Notes under the pieces: generated by a model | Seen by the model: only the letters and a program-made list of their open reading frames with translations | Database searches by the model: none | What the model was told of the DNA's origin: nothing | Shown here: piece by piece, positions 8,463 to 18,000 of the stretch | Position numbering within the stretch: the first letter of the stretch is position 1 | Layout of the letters: each line of letters opens with the position of its first letter | Source: Terriglobales bacterium | Lineage (GTDB): Bacteria > Acidobacteriota > Terriglobia > Terriglobales > Acidobacteriaceae | Assembly (NCBI GenBank): GCA_025934735.1 | Contig: JAICWP010000001.1 | Location: forward strand, 62,001 to 126,000 | DNA: 64,000 nt | Direction: 5' to 3' | Translations under genes and position numbers: made by a program

Positions 8463-10127
8463 ATGGCCGAGAATGGTAAGTCCGGCTCCGGACTGCAGCA
8501 GGAAGCAGGCGAGCACTCGCTCCGGGCGGAAACGCCATCGCTGCCGCAAAACCAGGAAACCTCCTCTCACATTGGAGTTCATCCCCTCTACACTCCGGCG
8601 GACCTGGCCGGCTTTGACCAGGAGCACGACGTCGGCTACCCCGGCCAGTATCCCTTTACTCGCGGCGTGCAGCCCACCATGTACCGCGGCCGCCTCTGGA
8701 CCATGCGCCAGTACGCCGGCATGGGCGATGCCGAGGAATCCAACAAGCGTTACAAGTACCTGCTGAGCCACGGCACCACCGGCTTGTCCGTCGCCTTCGA
8801 CCTACCCACGCAGATTGGGTTGGATTCTGACCATCCCCTGGCCGCGGGCGAAGTGGGCAAGGTGGGGGTGGCCATTGATTCCATCGAAGACATGGAGCGG
8901 CTCTTCCAGGACATTGACCTGGGCGCGATCTCCACCTCCATGACCATCAACGCCACGGCTTCCATCTTGCTCGCTTTGTACGTGGCGGTGGCCAAACGGC
9001 ACAGCGTGGAGCCGCGCCGGCTCGCGGGGACGGTGCAGAACGACATTCTGAAGGAATACATCGCGCGCGGCACCTACATTTATCCGCCCCAGCAGGCCAT
9101 GCGCATCGTGACCGACCTGTTCGCCTTCTGCAACCAGCACGTGCCCGAGTGGAACACCATTTCCATCTCCGGCTACCACATGCGCGAGGCCGGCTGCACC
9201 GCGGTGCAGGAGGTGGCTTTCACCCTGGCCAACGGGATCACTTATGTGCAGACGGCAATAGATGCCGGTTTGGACCCGGACCGCTTCGCCCCACGTCTGT
9301 CGTTCTTCTTCGCCTGCCACAACAATTTTCTGGAAGAAGTGGCCAAATTCCGCGCCGCCCGGCGCCTGTGGGCGCACATTATGCGGGAGCATTTCCACGC
9401 CGCCAACCCGCGCTCCTGGATGCTGCGCTTCCATACCCAGACAGCAGGCTCCACACTGACCGCGCAGCAGCCGGAGAACAACATTGTTCGCACCGCGCTG
9501 CAGGCATTGGCCGCCGTGCTGGGAGGCACGCAATCGCTGCACACCAATTCCTTCGACGAAGCCCTGGCCCTGCCCACCGAAGAGGCGGTGCGCATAGCGC
9601 TCCGCACCCAGCAGATTGTTGCCTACGAATCCGGCGTGCCTCAAACCATTGACCCGGTGGCAGGCTCGTATTACCTGGAATCGCTGACCAATGAGATCGA
9701 GAGCCGGGCCAAGGCCTACCTGGAAAAGATCGAAGCTATGGGCGGCATGCTGCGCGCCATCGAGCGCGGGTACGTGCAGCAGGAAATTCAGAATGCCGCT
9801 TACGAGTTCCAGCAGGCTGTAGATCGTTTGGAGGCAGTGGTGGTCGGCGTGAACCGCTTCACAACCGAAGAGGAGCACGCGGTTCCCATTTTCCACGTGG
9901 ACGAAGCTATTGAGCGCAAGCAGGTGGAGCGCCTGCGGGCCTTGCGCGCGCGCCGCGACGCCCAAGCATGGCGCGCCGCCCTGGGCCGGGTGGAAGCCGC
10001 CGCGCGCACCGGCGATAACCTGATGCCGCACATTGTTTCCGCGGTGGAAGCCTACGCCACGGTGGGAGAAATCTCGGATGCGATGCGCAGGGTCTTTGGG
10101 GAGTATAAGGAAACGGTGGTGATTTAA
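8463..10127 (+). CDS. methylmalonyl-CoA mutase-type large subunit (substrate-binding domain only)
   Basis: 554 residues covering only the TIM-barrel substrate domain of coenzyme B12-dependent acyl-CoA mutases; the C-terminal B12-binding domain is absent and must be a separate protein encoded elsewhere. Signatures: [87 protein letters not shown] tyrosine in RQYAG, where 2-hydroxyisobutyryl-CoA mutases carry isoleucine, favours methylmalonyl-CoA as substrate, but isobutyryl-type enzymes are not excluded. ATG at 8463 has a G-rich ribosome site. With the beta-oxidation genes nearby it would feed propionyl-CoA into the TCA cycle. Confidence 0.85.
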   Translation: MAENGKSGSGLQQEAGEHSLRAETPSLPQNQETSSHIGVHPLYTPADLAGFDQEHDVGYPGQYPFTRGVQPTMYRGRLWTMRQYAGMGDAEESNKRYKYLLSHGTTGLSVAFDLPTQIGLDSDHPLAAGEVGKVGVAIDSIEDMERLFQDIDLGAISTSMTINATASILLALYVAVAKRHSVEPRRLAGTVQNDILKEYIARGTYIYPPQQAMRIVTDLFAFCNQHVPEWNTISISGYHMREAGCTAVQEVAFTLANGITYVQTAIDAGLDPDRFAPRLSFFFACHNNFLEEVAKFRAARRLWAHIMREHFHAANPRSWMLRFHTQTAGSTLTAQQPENNIVRTALQALAAVLGGTQSLHTNSFDEALALPTEEAVRIALRTQQIVAYESGVPQTIDPVAGSYYLESLTNEIESRAKAYLEKIEAMGGMLRAIERGYVQQEIQNAAYEFQQAVDRLEAVVVGVNRFTTEEEHAVPIFHVDEAIERKQVERLRALRARRDAQAWRAALGRVEAAARTGDNLMPHIVSAVEAYATVGEISDAMRRVFGEYKETVVI

Positions 10128-10205
10128 GGCCCCAAATTTCAATGTTTCACATGTCTGCTGCAACCCTGAAACCGGTGAAACTTTGAAACGCGGAACCTTG
10201 AAACC

Positions 10206-10376
10206 TTAGTCTTGCGCCTGGTAATCGCACGCCTCTCTGCACGTTCTGCAGTAATAGCACCCGTCCTGGCACAGGCGCGCGTCATCCTCGCCAAAGCAGA
10301 TGGCGCAGTAGCGGTCGCAGGTGCATTGCTTCTCGTCCTTCTCGCAAATCACGCACTGAAACCTGGTGCTTTCCAT
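10206..10376 (-). CDS. cysteine-rich 56-residue protein, putative metal binder
   Basis: Complement from ATG 10376 to TAA 10206-10208. The 56 residues contain 11 cysteines at positions 8, 11, 18, 20, 24, 27, 36, 40, 43, 46 and 50, forming CxxC pairs (CVIC, CAIC, CRTC) spaced like a multi-zinc ribbon or double treble-clef. Acidic and Tyr-rich in between; no signal peptide or membrane segment. No clear Shine-Dalgarno. It is convergent with the mutase gene and divergent from gcvT. Function unknown; the cysteine pattern is too regular to be a chance translation. Confidence 0.7.
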   Translation of the reverse strand: MESTRFQCVICEKDEKQCTCDRYCAICFGEDDARLCQDGCYYCRTCREACDYQAQD

Positions 10377-10525
10377 GGGGCCAATTTAGCGCCCGGCTCA
10401 GGCCAGCGAAAAGTTACCGAAGTGCTTGCAAAGAACTAAACCATTACTGCCGAGTACGCAGAGGACGCCGAGGCTTGAATGCTGCAGCAGCGTTCTTGTC
10501 GCGTTTGACCCTTGGAAAATCTACG

Positions 10526-10538
10526 TGTTACCGTAACA
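10526..10538. promoter_or_regulatory. perfect palindrome upstream of gcvT (candidate operator)
   Basis: TGTTAC-C-GTAACA, a perfect 13-base inverted repeat 44 bases upstream of the gcvT start. A weak TTGACC at about 10505 lies at promoter-like spacing, so the palindrome would overlap the -10 region. No glycine-riboswitch core is visible between 10380 and 10580, so this is the best candidate for control of the gcv operon. Confidence 0.45.
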
Positions 10539-10582
10539 AGTTCCACTTGGCCCCAGGTAGAATTTAGCGAGGAAGTCCGCCT

Positions 10583-11731
10583 TTGTCCTCCAGCGTCGAA
10601 ACCACTCCCGCCGTACGCAAAACCGCCCTAAATGCCGTGCACCGGCGCATGGGCGCGAAAATGGTCGAATTCAACGGCTGGGATATGCCCGTGGAGTATC
10701 CGGCCACCGGCGGCTTGATTGCTGAGCACCTGGCGGTGCGCACCCGGGCGGGCGTATTCGACGTCAGCCACATGGGCGACATTCGCATCGCCGGCCCGCA
10801 GGCCCTGGAAGCCACCCAGCACATCAGCATGAACGATGCCTCCCGGCTGGCTGTTGGGCAGGCCCAGTACTCGGCCTTGCTTTATCCTCAGGGGACCTTC
10901 GTGGACGACGTGATCGTGCACCGGTTGGGAGAGCGGGAATTCCTGCTGGTGATCAATGCGGGAACGCGCGAGAAGGATTTCAACTGGGTGCGCGACAACG
11001 TTCGCGGCTTTGACTGCACCGCCCAGAACCTGAGCGATGACTTCACCCAGATCGCCATCCAGGGACCGCAGGGGCACGCGTTACTGCAAAAGCTCACCAG
11101 CGCCGATCTGGCGGCGGTGAAATTCTACTGGTTCACGCACGGCACGGTATGCGGGTTGAAAAACATTCTGATCGCACGCACAGGTTACACCGCCGAAGAC
11201 GGGTTCGAAATCTATGTGCCTGCGGACGAAGCCACCAGCGCCCGGGTTTGGAACGAAGTTCTGGAGGCCGGCAAGGAGTTCAATGCCCTCCCCTGCGGAC
11301 TGGGCGCGCGCAACACTTTGCGCCTTGAGGGCCGGCTTCCCCTTTACGGACACGAAATTTCCGACAGCATCAATGTTTGGGAAGCGGGGCTGGACCGGTT
11401 CTGTAAGATGGAGAAGGGCGAGTTCGTCGGTCGGGCGGCGCTGGAGCGTGCCCGGGCGGCCGGTGTTAAGCGCACGCTGATCGGGCTGGAGATGGTGGAA
11501 CGCGGCATCGCCCGCGACGGCTATAAGGTGCAGGACCAAGCGGGGCAGGAGGTCGGGTACGTGACCAGCGGTTCTTACGCCCCATTTTTGAAAAAGAACA
11601 TCGCTTTGGCCTATGTGCCGCCTCGTTCGGCCGAGATGGGTACGCCGTTGAAGGTGGAGATTCGCGGGCAGGGAGTGGGCGCGAAGGTGGTGCCCACGCC
11701 GTTTTACAAGCGCCCGAAAAAGAATTTGTAG
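10583..11731 (+). CDS. gcvT: glycine cleavage system T protein (aminomethyltransferase)
   Basis: 382 residues. Transfers the methylene group from aminomethylated H protein to tetrahydrofolate, releasing ammonia. Family blocks: RRMGAKMVEFNGWDMPVEYP, GVFDVSHMGDI, TEDG-type folate loop GYTAEDGFEIY, GLGARNTLRLEGRLPLYGHE, KGEFVGRAALE and the C-terminal beta-barrel GYVTSGSYAPFLKKNIALAY. The start is TTG at 10583 with GAGGAAG at 10569-10575. First gene of gcvT-H-PA-PB; the next gene is 193 bases away, a gap filled by repeats. Confidence 0.96.
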   Translation: MSSSVETTPAVRKTALNAVHRRMGAKMVEFNGWDMPVEYPATGGLIAEHLAVRTRAGVFDVSHMGDIRIAGPQALEATQHISMNDASRLAVGQAQYSALLYPQGTFVDDVIVHRLGEREFLLVINAGTREKDFNWVRDNVRGFDCTAQNLSDDFTQIAIQGPQGHALLQKLTSADLAAVKFYWFTHGTVCGLKNILIARTGYTAEDGFEIYVPADEATSARVWNEVLEAGKEFNALPCGLGARNTLRLEGRLPLYGHEISDSINVWEAGLDRFCKMEKGEFVGRAALERARAAGVKRTLIGLEMVERGIARDGYKVQDQAGQEVGYVTSGSYAPFLKKNIALAYVPPRSAEMGTPLKVEIRGQGVGAKVVPTPFYKRPKKNL

Positions 11732-11747
11732 ACCCACTTGCTCCGTC

Positions 11748-11819
11748 TTCTTAGGGAATGACAAGAACTGGGCCGGGCACCAACTTCTCAGGGAATGAGA
11801 AAAACTGGGCCGGGCAACC
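11748..11819. repeat. two tandem 35-37 bp repeat units between gcvT and gcvH
   Basis: Unit 1 at 11748-11784 and unit 2 at 11785-11819 share AGGGAATGA and AACTGGGCCGGGCA. Directly downstream, 11830-11915 carries CCAGGGCGTAAGCCGTGGG and GAGCCCCGTAGGGGGCGGC, two hairpin-forming words. Noncoding, inside the operon gap. Confidence 0.75.
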
Positions 11820-11924
11820 ATCAGCCGCGAAGCGGCGCAAGAATGTAGCCCAGGGCGTAAGCCGTGGGAAAGTGACATAAAACGAATCGAGCCCCGTAGG
11901 GGGCGGCACATTCGCGGAGAACGC

Positions 11925-12311
11925 ATGGCTTATCCCAAAAATTTCAAATACACCAAAGAGCACGAGTGGATTAAAGCCGATGGTGGAACTGCCACTGTGG
12001 GCATCACCACGTATGCCCAGGAGTCGCTCGGCGATATCGTTTTCGTGGAACTTCCCAAGGTTGGCGCTGAGTTGAGCGCCGGCAAGAGCTTTGGCACGGT
12101 CGAGTCGGTCAAGGCGGTTTCCGATCTGTACGCGCCCGCCTCCGGTACCGTGACCGAAGTTAACCAGGATCTGGCCACTGCCCCGGAGAAGATCAACTCC
12201 GATGCCCATGGCTCCTGGATGATCAAGCTGAAATTGAAAGATCCGAAGGAACTGAACGCGCTGCTCTCGGCCGACGATTATGAAAAATTCGTGGCCGAAG
12301 AAACGCATTAG
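11925..12311 (+). CDS. gcvH: glycine cleavage system H protein
   Basis: 128 residues, standard length. Carries the lipoyl group that shuttles between P, T and L proteins. Opens with MAYPKNFKYTKEHEWIK; the lipoylation lysine is in GTVESVKAVSDLYAP (the K of SVKAV). C-terminal helix LNALLSADDYEKFVAEE. Preceded by a repeat-rich leader after gcvT. Confidence 0.97.
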   Translation: MAYPKNFKYTKEHEWIKADGGTATVGITTYAQESLGDIVFVELPKVGAELSAGKSFGTVESVKAVSDLYAPASGTVTEVNQDLATAPEKINSDAHGSWMIKLKLKDPKELNALLSADDYEKFVAEETH

Positions 12312-12446
12312 AATTGAGCAATTAAGTAATTTGGTAATGAGTTATTGTGTAATTTTGTGATGGGCATACTTGGCGCGCATCTCTGCGCCGTGGCAGATGG
12401 TTTCTAATTTACACGATTACTAAATTGCTAAATTACACAATTACCT
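12312..12446. repeat. AT-rich inverted word repeat between gcvH and gcvPA
   Basis: Left block (about 12312-12358) is built of AATT/GTAAT words such as GAGCAATTAAGTAATTTGG; right block (about 12402-12446) is its imperfect inverse, with ATTACTAAATTGCTAAATTA. The composition is far more AT-rich than surrounding DNA. No coding region. Confidence 0.65.
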
Positions 12447-12447
12447 C

Positions 12448-13824
12448 ATGCGCTATCTTCCTAAATCGCCGGCGGACCGCGAAGCGATGTTGCGCGCCAT
12501 TGGGGCGCGCTCTATTGACGACCTGTTCGCTCCTATCCCCAATGAATACCGCCTGAACCGCGACCTGCGCCTGCCGCGGCAAATGTCGGAGCCGGAAATC
12601 CTGGAGTGGTTCCAGAAGTGCTCGCGCGAGAACGGCAAGGGCCTGCCCAGTTTTCTCGGCGCCGGCGCCTACCACCATTACCGTCCGGTGGTGATTGACA
12701 CCATTATTTCTCGCGGCGAATTCCTGACCGCCTACACGCCCTACCAGGCGGAAATTTCCCAGGGCACGCTGCAGTCGATTTTCGAATTCCAGACCATGAT
12801 CTGCGAGCTCACCGGCATGGAGGTGGCCAATGCCTCCATGTATGACGGCTCCACCGCTACCGCTGAGGCCGCCACGATGGCCATGCGCGTGAGCGGCCGC
12901 CGCCGCGTGGTGATGGCTCGCAGCGTGCACCCGGAGTATCGCGAGGTATTGGCCACCTACGGCCAGCATCAGGACATGCCGCTTACCGCCGTGGGTTTCG
13001 GCGAGAATGGCCGGGTAAAGATGGCGGAGCTGGAGCGGATACTGGGTGAGGATTGCGCCTGCCTTGTGGTGCAGTCCCCCAATTTCTTCGGCACCATCGA
13101 AGACGTTCCTGCTCTGGCGGAGCTAGCCCGCAGCAAAGGCGCGCTGCTGGTGGTCGCTATTGCGGAGGCGGTTTCGCTGGGAATTGTGAAGCCTCCAGCC
13201 GAAGCGGACATTGTCGCCATGGAGGCGCAATCCTTCGGCGTGCCCCTGGGTTTCGGAGGTCCTTACGCTGGCGTGATTGCCACCCGGGAAAAGTATGTCC
13301 GCCAGATGCCCGGCCGGTTGGTGGGCGAAACCCGCGACAAGCATGGCAAGCGCGGCTATGTGCTCACCCTGGCTACGCGAGAGCAGCACATTCGCCGCGA
13401 GAAGGCCACCTCCAACATCTGCACCAACCAGGCCCTGATCGCGCTAATGGCTAACGTCTTCATGACCGTGTACGGCCGCGAAGGACTCAAGGAGTTGGCC
13501 AAGCAGAACCTCGCCAAAACCGCGTACGCGCGGCAGCACTTCGGCCGGCATGGCAAGGCGCTATTCGACGGAGCACCAGTTTTTAACGAATTCGTTCTGC
13601 AGACCGTGGAAGATCCTTACGTTATCAACAGTCGCCTGCTGGAGGAAAACATCGTCGGCGGCTTCCCGCTGAAGAAGTTCTATCCCGAGCTGGGCAATGC
13701 CGCCCTGTGGTGCTGCACCGAGACTACGACGCGGGCTTCCATCGACGCGGTCGGCGCGGTACTGGCACGCGCCCAGACCGCCGGCAAACGCCGGCCGGAG
13801 CCCGAACCGGAGGTGGTGCGATGA
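12448..13824 (+). CDS. gcvPA: glycine dehydrogenase (decarboxylating) subunit 1
   Basis: 458 residues: N-terminal half of the P protein in organisms with a split enzyme. Opens [15 protein letters not shown]; family blocks [52 protein letters not shown] and GEPQSFGVPL-type loop [17 protein letters not shown], then [20 protein letters not shown]. Forms a heterodimer with GcvPB, which carries the PLP lysine. Its TGA overlaps the ATG of gcvPB (ATGA), so the two are translationally coupled. Confidence 0.96.
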   Translation: MRYLPKSPADREAMLRAIGARSIDDLFAPIPNEYRLNRDLRLPRQMSEPEILEWFQKCSRENGKGLPSFLGAGAYHHYRPVVIDTIISRGEFLTAYTPYQAEISQGTLQSIFEFQTMICELTGMEVANASMYDGSTATAEAATMAMRVSGRRRVVMARSVHPEYREVLATYGQHQDMPLTAVGFGENGRVKMAELERILGEDCACLVVQSPNFFGTIEDVPALAELARSKGALLVVAIAEAVSLGIVKPPAEADIVAMEAQSFGVPLGFGGPYAGVIATREKYVRQMPGRLVGETRDKHGKRGYVLTLATREQHIRREKATSNICTNQALIALMANVFMTVYGREGLKELAKQNLAKTAYARQHFGRHGKALFDGAPVFNEFVLQTVEDPYVINSRLLEENIVGGFPLKKFYPELGNAALWCCTETTTRASIDAVGAVLARAQTAGKRRPEPEPEVVR

Positions 13825-15302
13825 GCCAGGTGAAAAAAGCCACGCGCCACGTCAACCAGAACGAAGGCTTGATCTTCGAAAAGTCGTCGCCGGGGAAGGC
13901 GGCCTGGAGATTGCCCCCGCTGGATGTTCCGGAAGTGGACACGGCTGACCTTCTGGGTGAAGCTGAGCGCGCCGACCTGGGCCACATGCCCGAAGTCAGC
14001 GAAATCGAGATCATCCGCCACTTCACCCGCCTTTCGACCTGGAATTACGCCATTGACCTCGGCATGTACCCGCTGGGCTCCTGCACTATGAAGTACAACC
14101 CGCGGATCAATGAGGCGGTGTCGCGCTTTGAAGGTTTGGCCAATGGCCATCCTTACCAGCCGGAGCGCATTTCTCTCGGCGCGCTGCGCATCCTGAAGAC
14201 CCTGACCGATTGCCTGCTGGAGATCACCGGCATGCAGGCAATTACGCTGCAGCCCGCCGCCGGCGCTCACGGCGAGCTCACCGGCATCCTGCTGGTGCGC
14301 GCCTTCCTGCAGAAGCAGGGGAACCCGCGCAAGAAGATCCTGATTCCCGACTCGGCGCACGGCACCAACCCCGCGACTGCCGCCATGGCCGGCTACGCGG
14401 TGGAGAACCTCAAGTCGAATTCCGCCGGCATGGTGGACGTAGCCTCGCTGGCAGCGCAGATGAACGAAGATGTTGCCGCCCTCATGCTCACCAATCCCAA
14501 CACCCTGGGCGTGTTTGAGCAGGAGATCCACAAAATTGCCGACATTCTGCACGGCAAGGGCGGCTTGCTCTACATGGACGGCGCCAACATGAACGCGCTG
14601 GTAGGCAAGGTGCGTCCCGGCGACTTCGGCGTGGACGTGATGCACTTGAACCTGCACAAGACTTTTTCCACCCCGCATGGCGGTGGCGGTCCGGGCTCAG
14701 GTCCGGTGGCTTGCAAGAATTTCCTGGAACCTTTCCTTCCTGTGCCCGTGATTGTGACCAAAGCCGACGGCACGCTGGGCTTCGACTACAACCGGCCGCA
14801 GTCGATCGGCCGGGTGCGCGCCTTTTACGGCAATTTTGGCATGCACGTGCGCGCCCTGGCTTACATCATGGCCAATGGCCCCGACGGACTGCGCCAGACC
14901 ACCGAAGATGCCGTGCTCAATGCCAATTACATCCGCAAGGGCCTGGAGGGCGTGTACGACCTGCCCTACAAAACGCCCACCATGCACGAGGTGGTGTTCA
15001 GCGACCGCGTGCAAGCGAAAAAAGGCGTGCGCACCGGCGACTTGGCCAAGCGCCTGATTGATTACGGATTTCACCCCTACACGGTTTCATTTCCGCTGAT
15101 CGTGCCTGGCGCGATGATGATTGAGCCTACAGAGAGCGAGTCCAAGGAAGAGCTGGACCTTTTTGTGGACGCCATGAAGTCCATCGCCGAGGAATGCGAG
15201 AAGGCGCCCGACGTGGTGCTGGAAGCCCCGCACAGCACGAGGGTTTCGCGCCTGGATGAGGTAGCTGCCGCCCGCAAGCCGGTGCTGCGCTGGAAGCCGT
15301 GA
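13821..15302 (+). CDS. gcvPB: glycine dehydrogenase (decarboxylating) subunit 2, PLP subunit
   Basis: 493 residues from the ATG that overlaps the gcvPA stop; an upstream in-frame start at 13707 would overlap gcvPA by over 100 bases and is rejected. Fold type I PLP enzyme; the PLP lysine is in [20 protein letters not shown], with [12 protein letters not shown] and [16 protein letters not shown] upstream. Decarboxylates glycine and loads the aminomethyl group on GcvH. The operon has no lpd (L protein), so dihydrolipoamide dehydrogenase must come from elsewhere. Confidence 0.97.
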   Translation: MSQVKKATRHVNQNEGLIFEKSSPGKAAWRLPPLDVPEVDTADLLGEAERADLGHMPEVSEIEIIRHFTRLSTWNYAIDLGMYPLGSCTMKYNPRINEAVSRFEGLANGHPYQPERISLGALRILKTLTDCLLEITGMQAITLQPAAGAHGELTGILLVRAFLQKQGNPRKKILIPDSAHGTNPATAAMAGYAVENLKSNSAGMVDVASLAAQMNEDVAALMLTNPNTLGVFEQEIHKIADILHGKGGLLYMDGANMNALVGKVRPGDFGVDVMHLNLHKTFSTPHGGGGPGSGPVACKNFLEPFLPVPVIVTKADGTLGFDYNRPQSIGRVRAFYGNFGMHVRALAYIMANGPDGLRQTTEDAVLNANYIRKGLEGVYDLPYKTPTMHEVVFSDRVQAKKGVRTGDLAKRLIDYGFHPYTVSFPLIVPGAMMIEPTESESKEELDLFVDAMKSIAEECEKAPDVVLEAPHSTRVSRLDEVAAARKPVLRWKP

Positions 15303-15308
15303 GAACTT

Positions 15309-15366
15309 TTAACGCAGAGATCGCAGAGAATCTAATTCACAATTTGCTCGGCGACCTCTGCGTTAA
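15309..15366 (+). terminator. putative terminator after gcvPB
   Basis: Perfect 11-base arms TTAACGCAGAG (15309-15319) and CTCTGCGTTAA (15356-15366) with a 36-base loop, followed on the plus strand by a T-rich run (TCTTTTCTATTTTTT). Sits between the convergent gcvPB and DUF2911 genes. The arm word ACGCAGAG is itself a recurrent intergenic word here. Confidence 0.55.
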
Positions 15367-15372
15367 TCTTTT

Positions 15373-15909
15373 CTATTTTTTCTCCGCGATATCCACATAC
15401 GCCCGCGTCTTTTCCCAGTCCACGTTCATTACGCAGGATTTTGGGTCCGCCTTCTGGAAGCTGATGGTGAAGTTCTCCACATTGGAGGGCAACTCCTGCT
15501 TCTTCATGTCCACGCGTGCCAGGTCATACTGAGCGCCGGGATACGGGATGCCCCACTCGCCCGTTTTCTTGCTGATGATCAGCTTCCACGTGCCTTCCGA
15601 AGGCAGCGTGAACAGGGTGTAATGGCCCGCAGGTATGGCGGTGCCATCAATCTGCACGTTGGCCGTGGTATCGAATGTGGTGGCCTCGTTCGCGCCGGTG
15701 CGCCATTCCTGTCCATAGGGCACCAGACCGCCATAAACCTTGCGCCCTTTCATGCGCGGGCTGCTGTAGTCCACGTTAATGGTTTTGCCGTCCGCAAACT
15801 GGCACTTGGCATTTTCCGGCGGGCTGGCGCGCTTGCTCTTATCCTGCTGGGCAAACGCTACCATCGCTAAAACTGTAAGAATCGCAACCGCAATCAATGC
15901 TTTGCGCAT
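15373..15909 (-). CDS. secreted DUF2911 family protein
   Basis: 178 residues with a signal peptide (MRKALIAVAILTVLAMVAFA) cleaved before QQDKSK. The rest is the DUF2911 domain: INVDYSSPRMKGRKVYGG, VPYGQEWRTGANEATTF, AIPAGHYTLFTLPSEGTW and FTISFQKADPKSC. AAGGAG at correct spacing before ATG 15909. Exported beta-rich domain of unknown function, frequent in Bacteroidota and Acidobacteriota. Monocistronic; convergent with the gcv operon. Confidence 0.88.
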   Translation of the reverse strand: MRKALIAVAILTVLAMVAFAQQDKSKRASPPENAKCQFADGKTINVDYSSPRMKGRKVYGGLVPYGQEWRTGANEATTFDTTANVQIDGTAIPAGHYTLFTLPSEGTWKLIISKKTGEWGIPYPGAQYDLARVDMKKQELPSNVENFTISFQKADPKSCVMNVDWEKTRAYVDIAEKK

Positions 15910-16034
15910 GATTCGCTCCTTTGAGTGCGGCGATATTATCTGCGATACACAGCGCGGTTTGCAATTCGGCGGGCATCGCTCAGCCGCTGACGCAATGGAA
16001 CTGTTATGTTTCCCGAGGCATCGTGGCGTAAACG

Positions 16035-17834
16035 CTACGCGGTTACGTACTTTCCCGACTCAATCACGCGGTTAGCAATTTGCCGCCGCAGCGCCACGGT
16101 ATTCACCGGCTCGTGCTTACCCAGGCGCCGCAGGATTGCCATCTGCGTGCGCAGCATGTCGCCCTCGGCGATGGCGGCAATCACCTTCCGACCCGCAGCT
16201 TCAATCTTCTCCATTCCATGCGCGAGGTATACCTGCGCCATGGCCACTGCCAGGCCGCTGGCCGCTTCGCCATTGCGCTCTAGCATCTTCTGCGCGCGCA
16301 GCACCGCCGACTCCATGGCGTAGACTTCCATGATCATGTCGGCCAGCGCGCCCATGATTTCCTGCTGGTCTACCAGCGCCTGCATGTATTTTTGCGAGGC
16401 CGCGCCGGCGGCAAACAGCGCCAGCTTCTTAGCATTGGCTACCAGCGTCCGCTCGGCTGCCAGTGGCCCTTCCAGGCCGTCGCCCAGGCTGGGCCCCGCC
16501 AGCACCTCATCCATCAGCTTCTTGATGGCGGGCAACAGCGGCAGTTGCCCGGTCATGGCGCGCTTGAGCAGCCATCCCGTTATAATCAGCCGGTTAATCT
16601 CGTTGGTGCCCTCGAAAATGCGGTTCACGCGCGCATCCCGGTAAGCGCGCTCCGCCGGATACTCCTCCACAAAACCGTAGCCGCCGTAAATCTGCACCAT
16701 CTCATCCACCACGTGATCCAGCATCTCCGAGCCCCAAACCTTCAACACCGAGCACTCCACCGCATATTCCTCGATCGCCTTGCGGACCTCGCCCAGGGCA
16801 TTGGCTCCCGCCTTGTCCACCTCGCCCAGCGCCACGTCCATCATCCCCACAGTGCGGTACACGATGGATTCGCCGACAAAAATTTCCGTAGCCATGTCGG
16901 CCAATTTTTCCTGGATGAGCCCGAACTCAGCAATGGATTTGCCGAATGCTTTACGCTGCTTGGCATAACTGATGGCATTGTCTAGCGAGGTTCGTGCCCC
17001 GCCCACGCACATTGCGCCCAGCTTATAGCGGCCAATGTTCAGAATATTGAACGCGATGACGTGCCCCTTGCCGATTTCACCCAGCAGGTTCTCCACGGGA
17101 ACGTGGCAGTCATTCAGAATCAGCGGGCAGGTGGAGGAGCCGCGAATGCCCATCTTGTGCTCTTCCGCTCCAATGGCGAATCCCGGGAACGTGCGCTCCA
17201 CAAGGAATGCCGTGAACTTCTCGCCGTCCACTTTCGCGAACACCGTGAATAGGTCGGCAAATCCGGCGTTGGTGATCCACATTTTCTCGCCGTTGAGAAC
17301 ATAATGCTTCCCGTCGGGCGAAAGCTGCGCGCGGGCGCGGCAGTTGAGCGCGTCCGACCCGGCGGAAGCTTCTGAAAGCGCGTAGGCGCCGATCATCTCC
17401 CCGTTCGCCAGCCGGGGCAGATACTTCTTCTTTTGCGCCTCCGTCCCGAAAAACACGATGGGCAGCGTTCCAATGCCGGTGTGCCCGCCCCAGCTCACGG
17501 CGAAGCCGGCGTACTTGGCCATATGGTCGGCCAGGATGCAGGAGCTGACCTTGTCCATCTCCGCCCCGCCGTACTCCTCGGGGATATCCACCGAGGTGAG
17601 CCCCAGGTCGGCCGTCTTCTTCAGCAGTTCGCGGGTAAGCGCCCAGTCCTTATGTTCCAGTCGGTCGGCGACGGGCAGGACTTCATTGGTCGCGAAGTCG
17701 TCGGCCGTCTGCGCGATCAGCCGGTGCTGCTCGTCGAAATCTTCCGGGGTGAAGACCTCACTGGTTGGCCGCTCTTGCAGCAGGAAGCTGCCGCCGGGAA
17801 TCTTCGCCTTAGGTGCCGCCGTAGTCGTTGCCAT
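16035..17834 (-). CDS. fadE: acyl-CoA dehydrogenase
   Basis: 599 residues, longer than the usual 380-residue enzyme because of a C-terminal extension of about 180 residues, as in Bacillus FadE. FAD-dependent first step of beta-oxidation. Conserved blocks: YALSEASAGSDALNCRARA, MWITNAGFADLFTVFAKV, the KMGIRGSSTCPLILNDCHVP loop, RKAFGKSIAEFGLIQEKLADM, QIYGGYGFVEEYPAERAYRD and the catalytic-glutamate region IFEGTNEINRLII. GGGAG precedes ATG 17834. Last gene of the fadN-fadA-fadE set. Confidence 0.95.
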   Translation of the reverse strand: MATTTAAPKAKIPGGSFLLQERPTSEVFTPEDFDEQHRLIAQTADDFATNEVLPVADRLEHKDWALTRELLKKTADLGLTSVDIPEEYGGAEMDKVSSCILADHMAKYAGFAVSWGGHTGIGTLPIVFFGTEAQKKKYLPRLANGEMIGAYALSEASAGSDALNCRARAQLSPDGKHYVLNGEKMWITNAGFADLFTVFAKVDGEKFTAFLVERTFPGFAIGAEEHKMGIRGSSTCPLILNDCHVPVENLLGEIGKGHVIAFNILNIGRYKLGAMCVGGARTSLDNAISYAKQRKAFGKSIAEFGLIQEKLADMATEIFVGESIVYRTVGMMDVALGEVDKAGANALGEVRKAIEEYAVECSVLKVWGSEMLDHVVDEMVQIYGGYGFVEEYPAERAYRDARVNRIFEGTNEINRLIITGWLLKRAMTGQLPLLPAIKKLMDEVLAGPSLGDGLEGPLAAERTLVANAKKLALFAAGAASQKYMQALVDQQEIMGALADMIMEVYAMESAVLRAQKMLERNGEAASGLAVAMAQVYLAHGMEKIEAAGRKVIAAIAEGDMLRTQMAILRRLGKHEPVNTVALRRQIANRVIESGKYVTA

Positions 17835-18000
17835 AAACTCCCTTTTTTACGTCAAGATGCAGAGGACGCACGGACATTTTAGATTCTTGTTTGCGCGCCT
17901 GTGAATTGAACGACAGTACCGTCCCTTACTGGTTACGTCTGATGCGCCGGTCAGGCCAACACGTTCCAAATTTCGCCGCGTCCTTCGCGTCGTCCGCGGT

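Noticed and set aside
8802-10163. Minus-strand ORF opposite the mutase gene
   Set aside because: The composition follows the mutase codon pattern in complement and it shows no motifs.
10380-10582. Glycine riboswitch upstream of gcvT
   Set aside because: No GGAGAG/CCGAAGG-type aptamer core seen; a palindrome is the better candidate for regulation.
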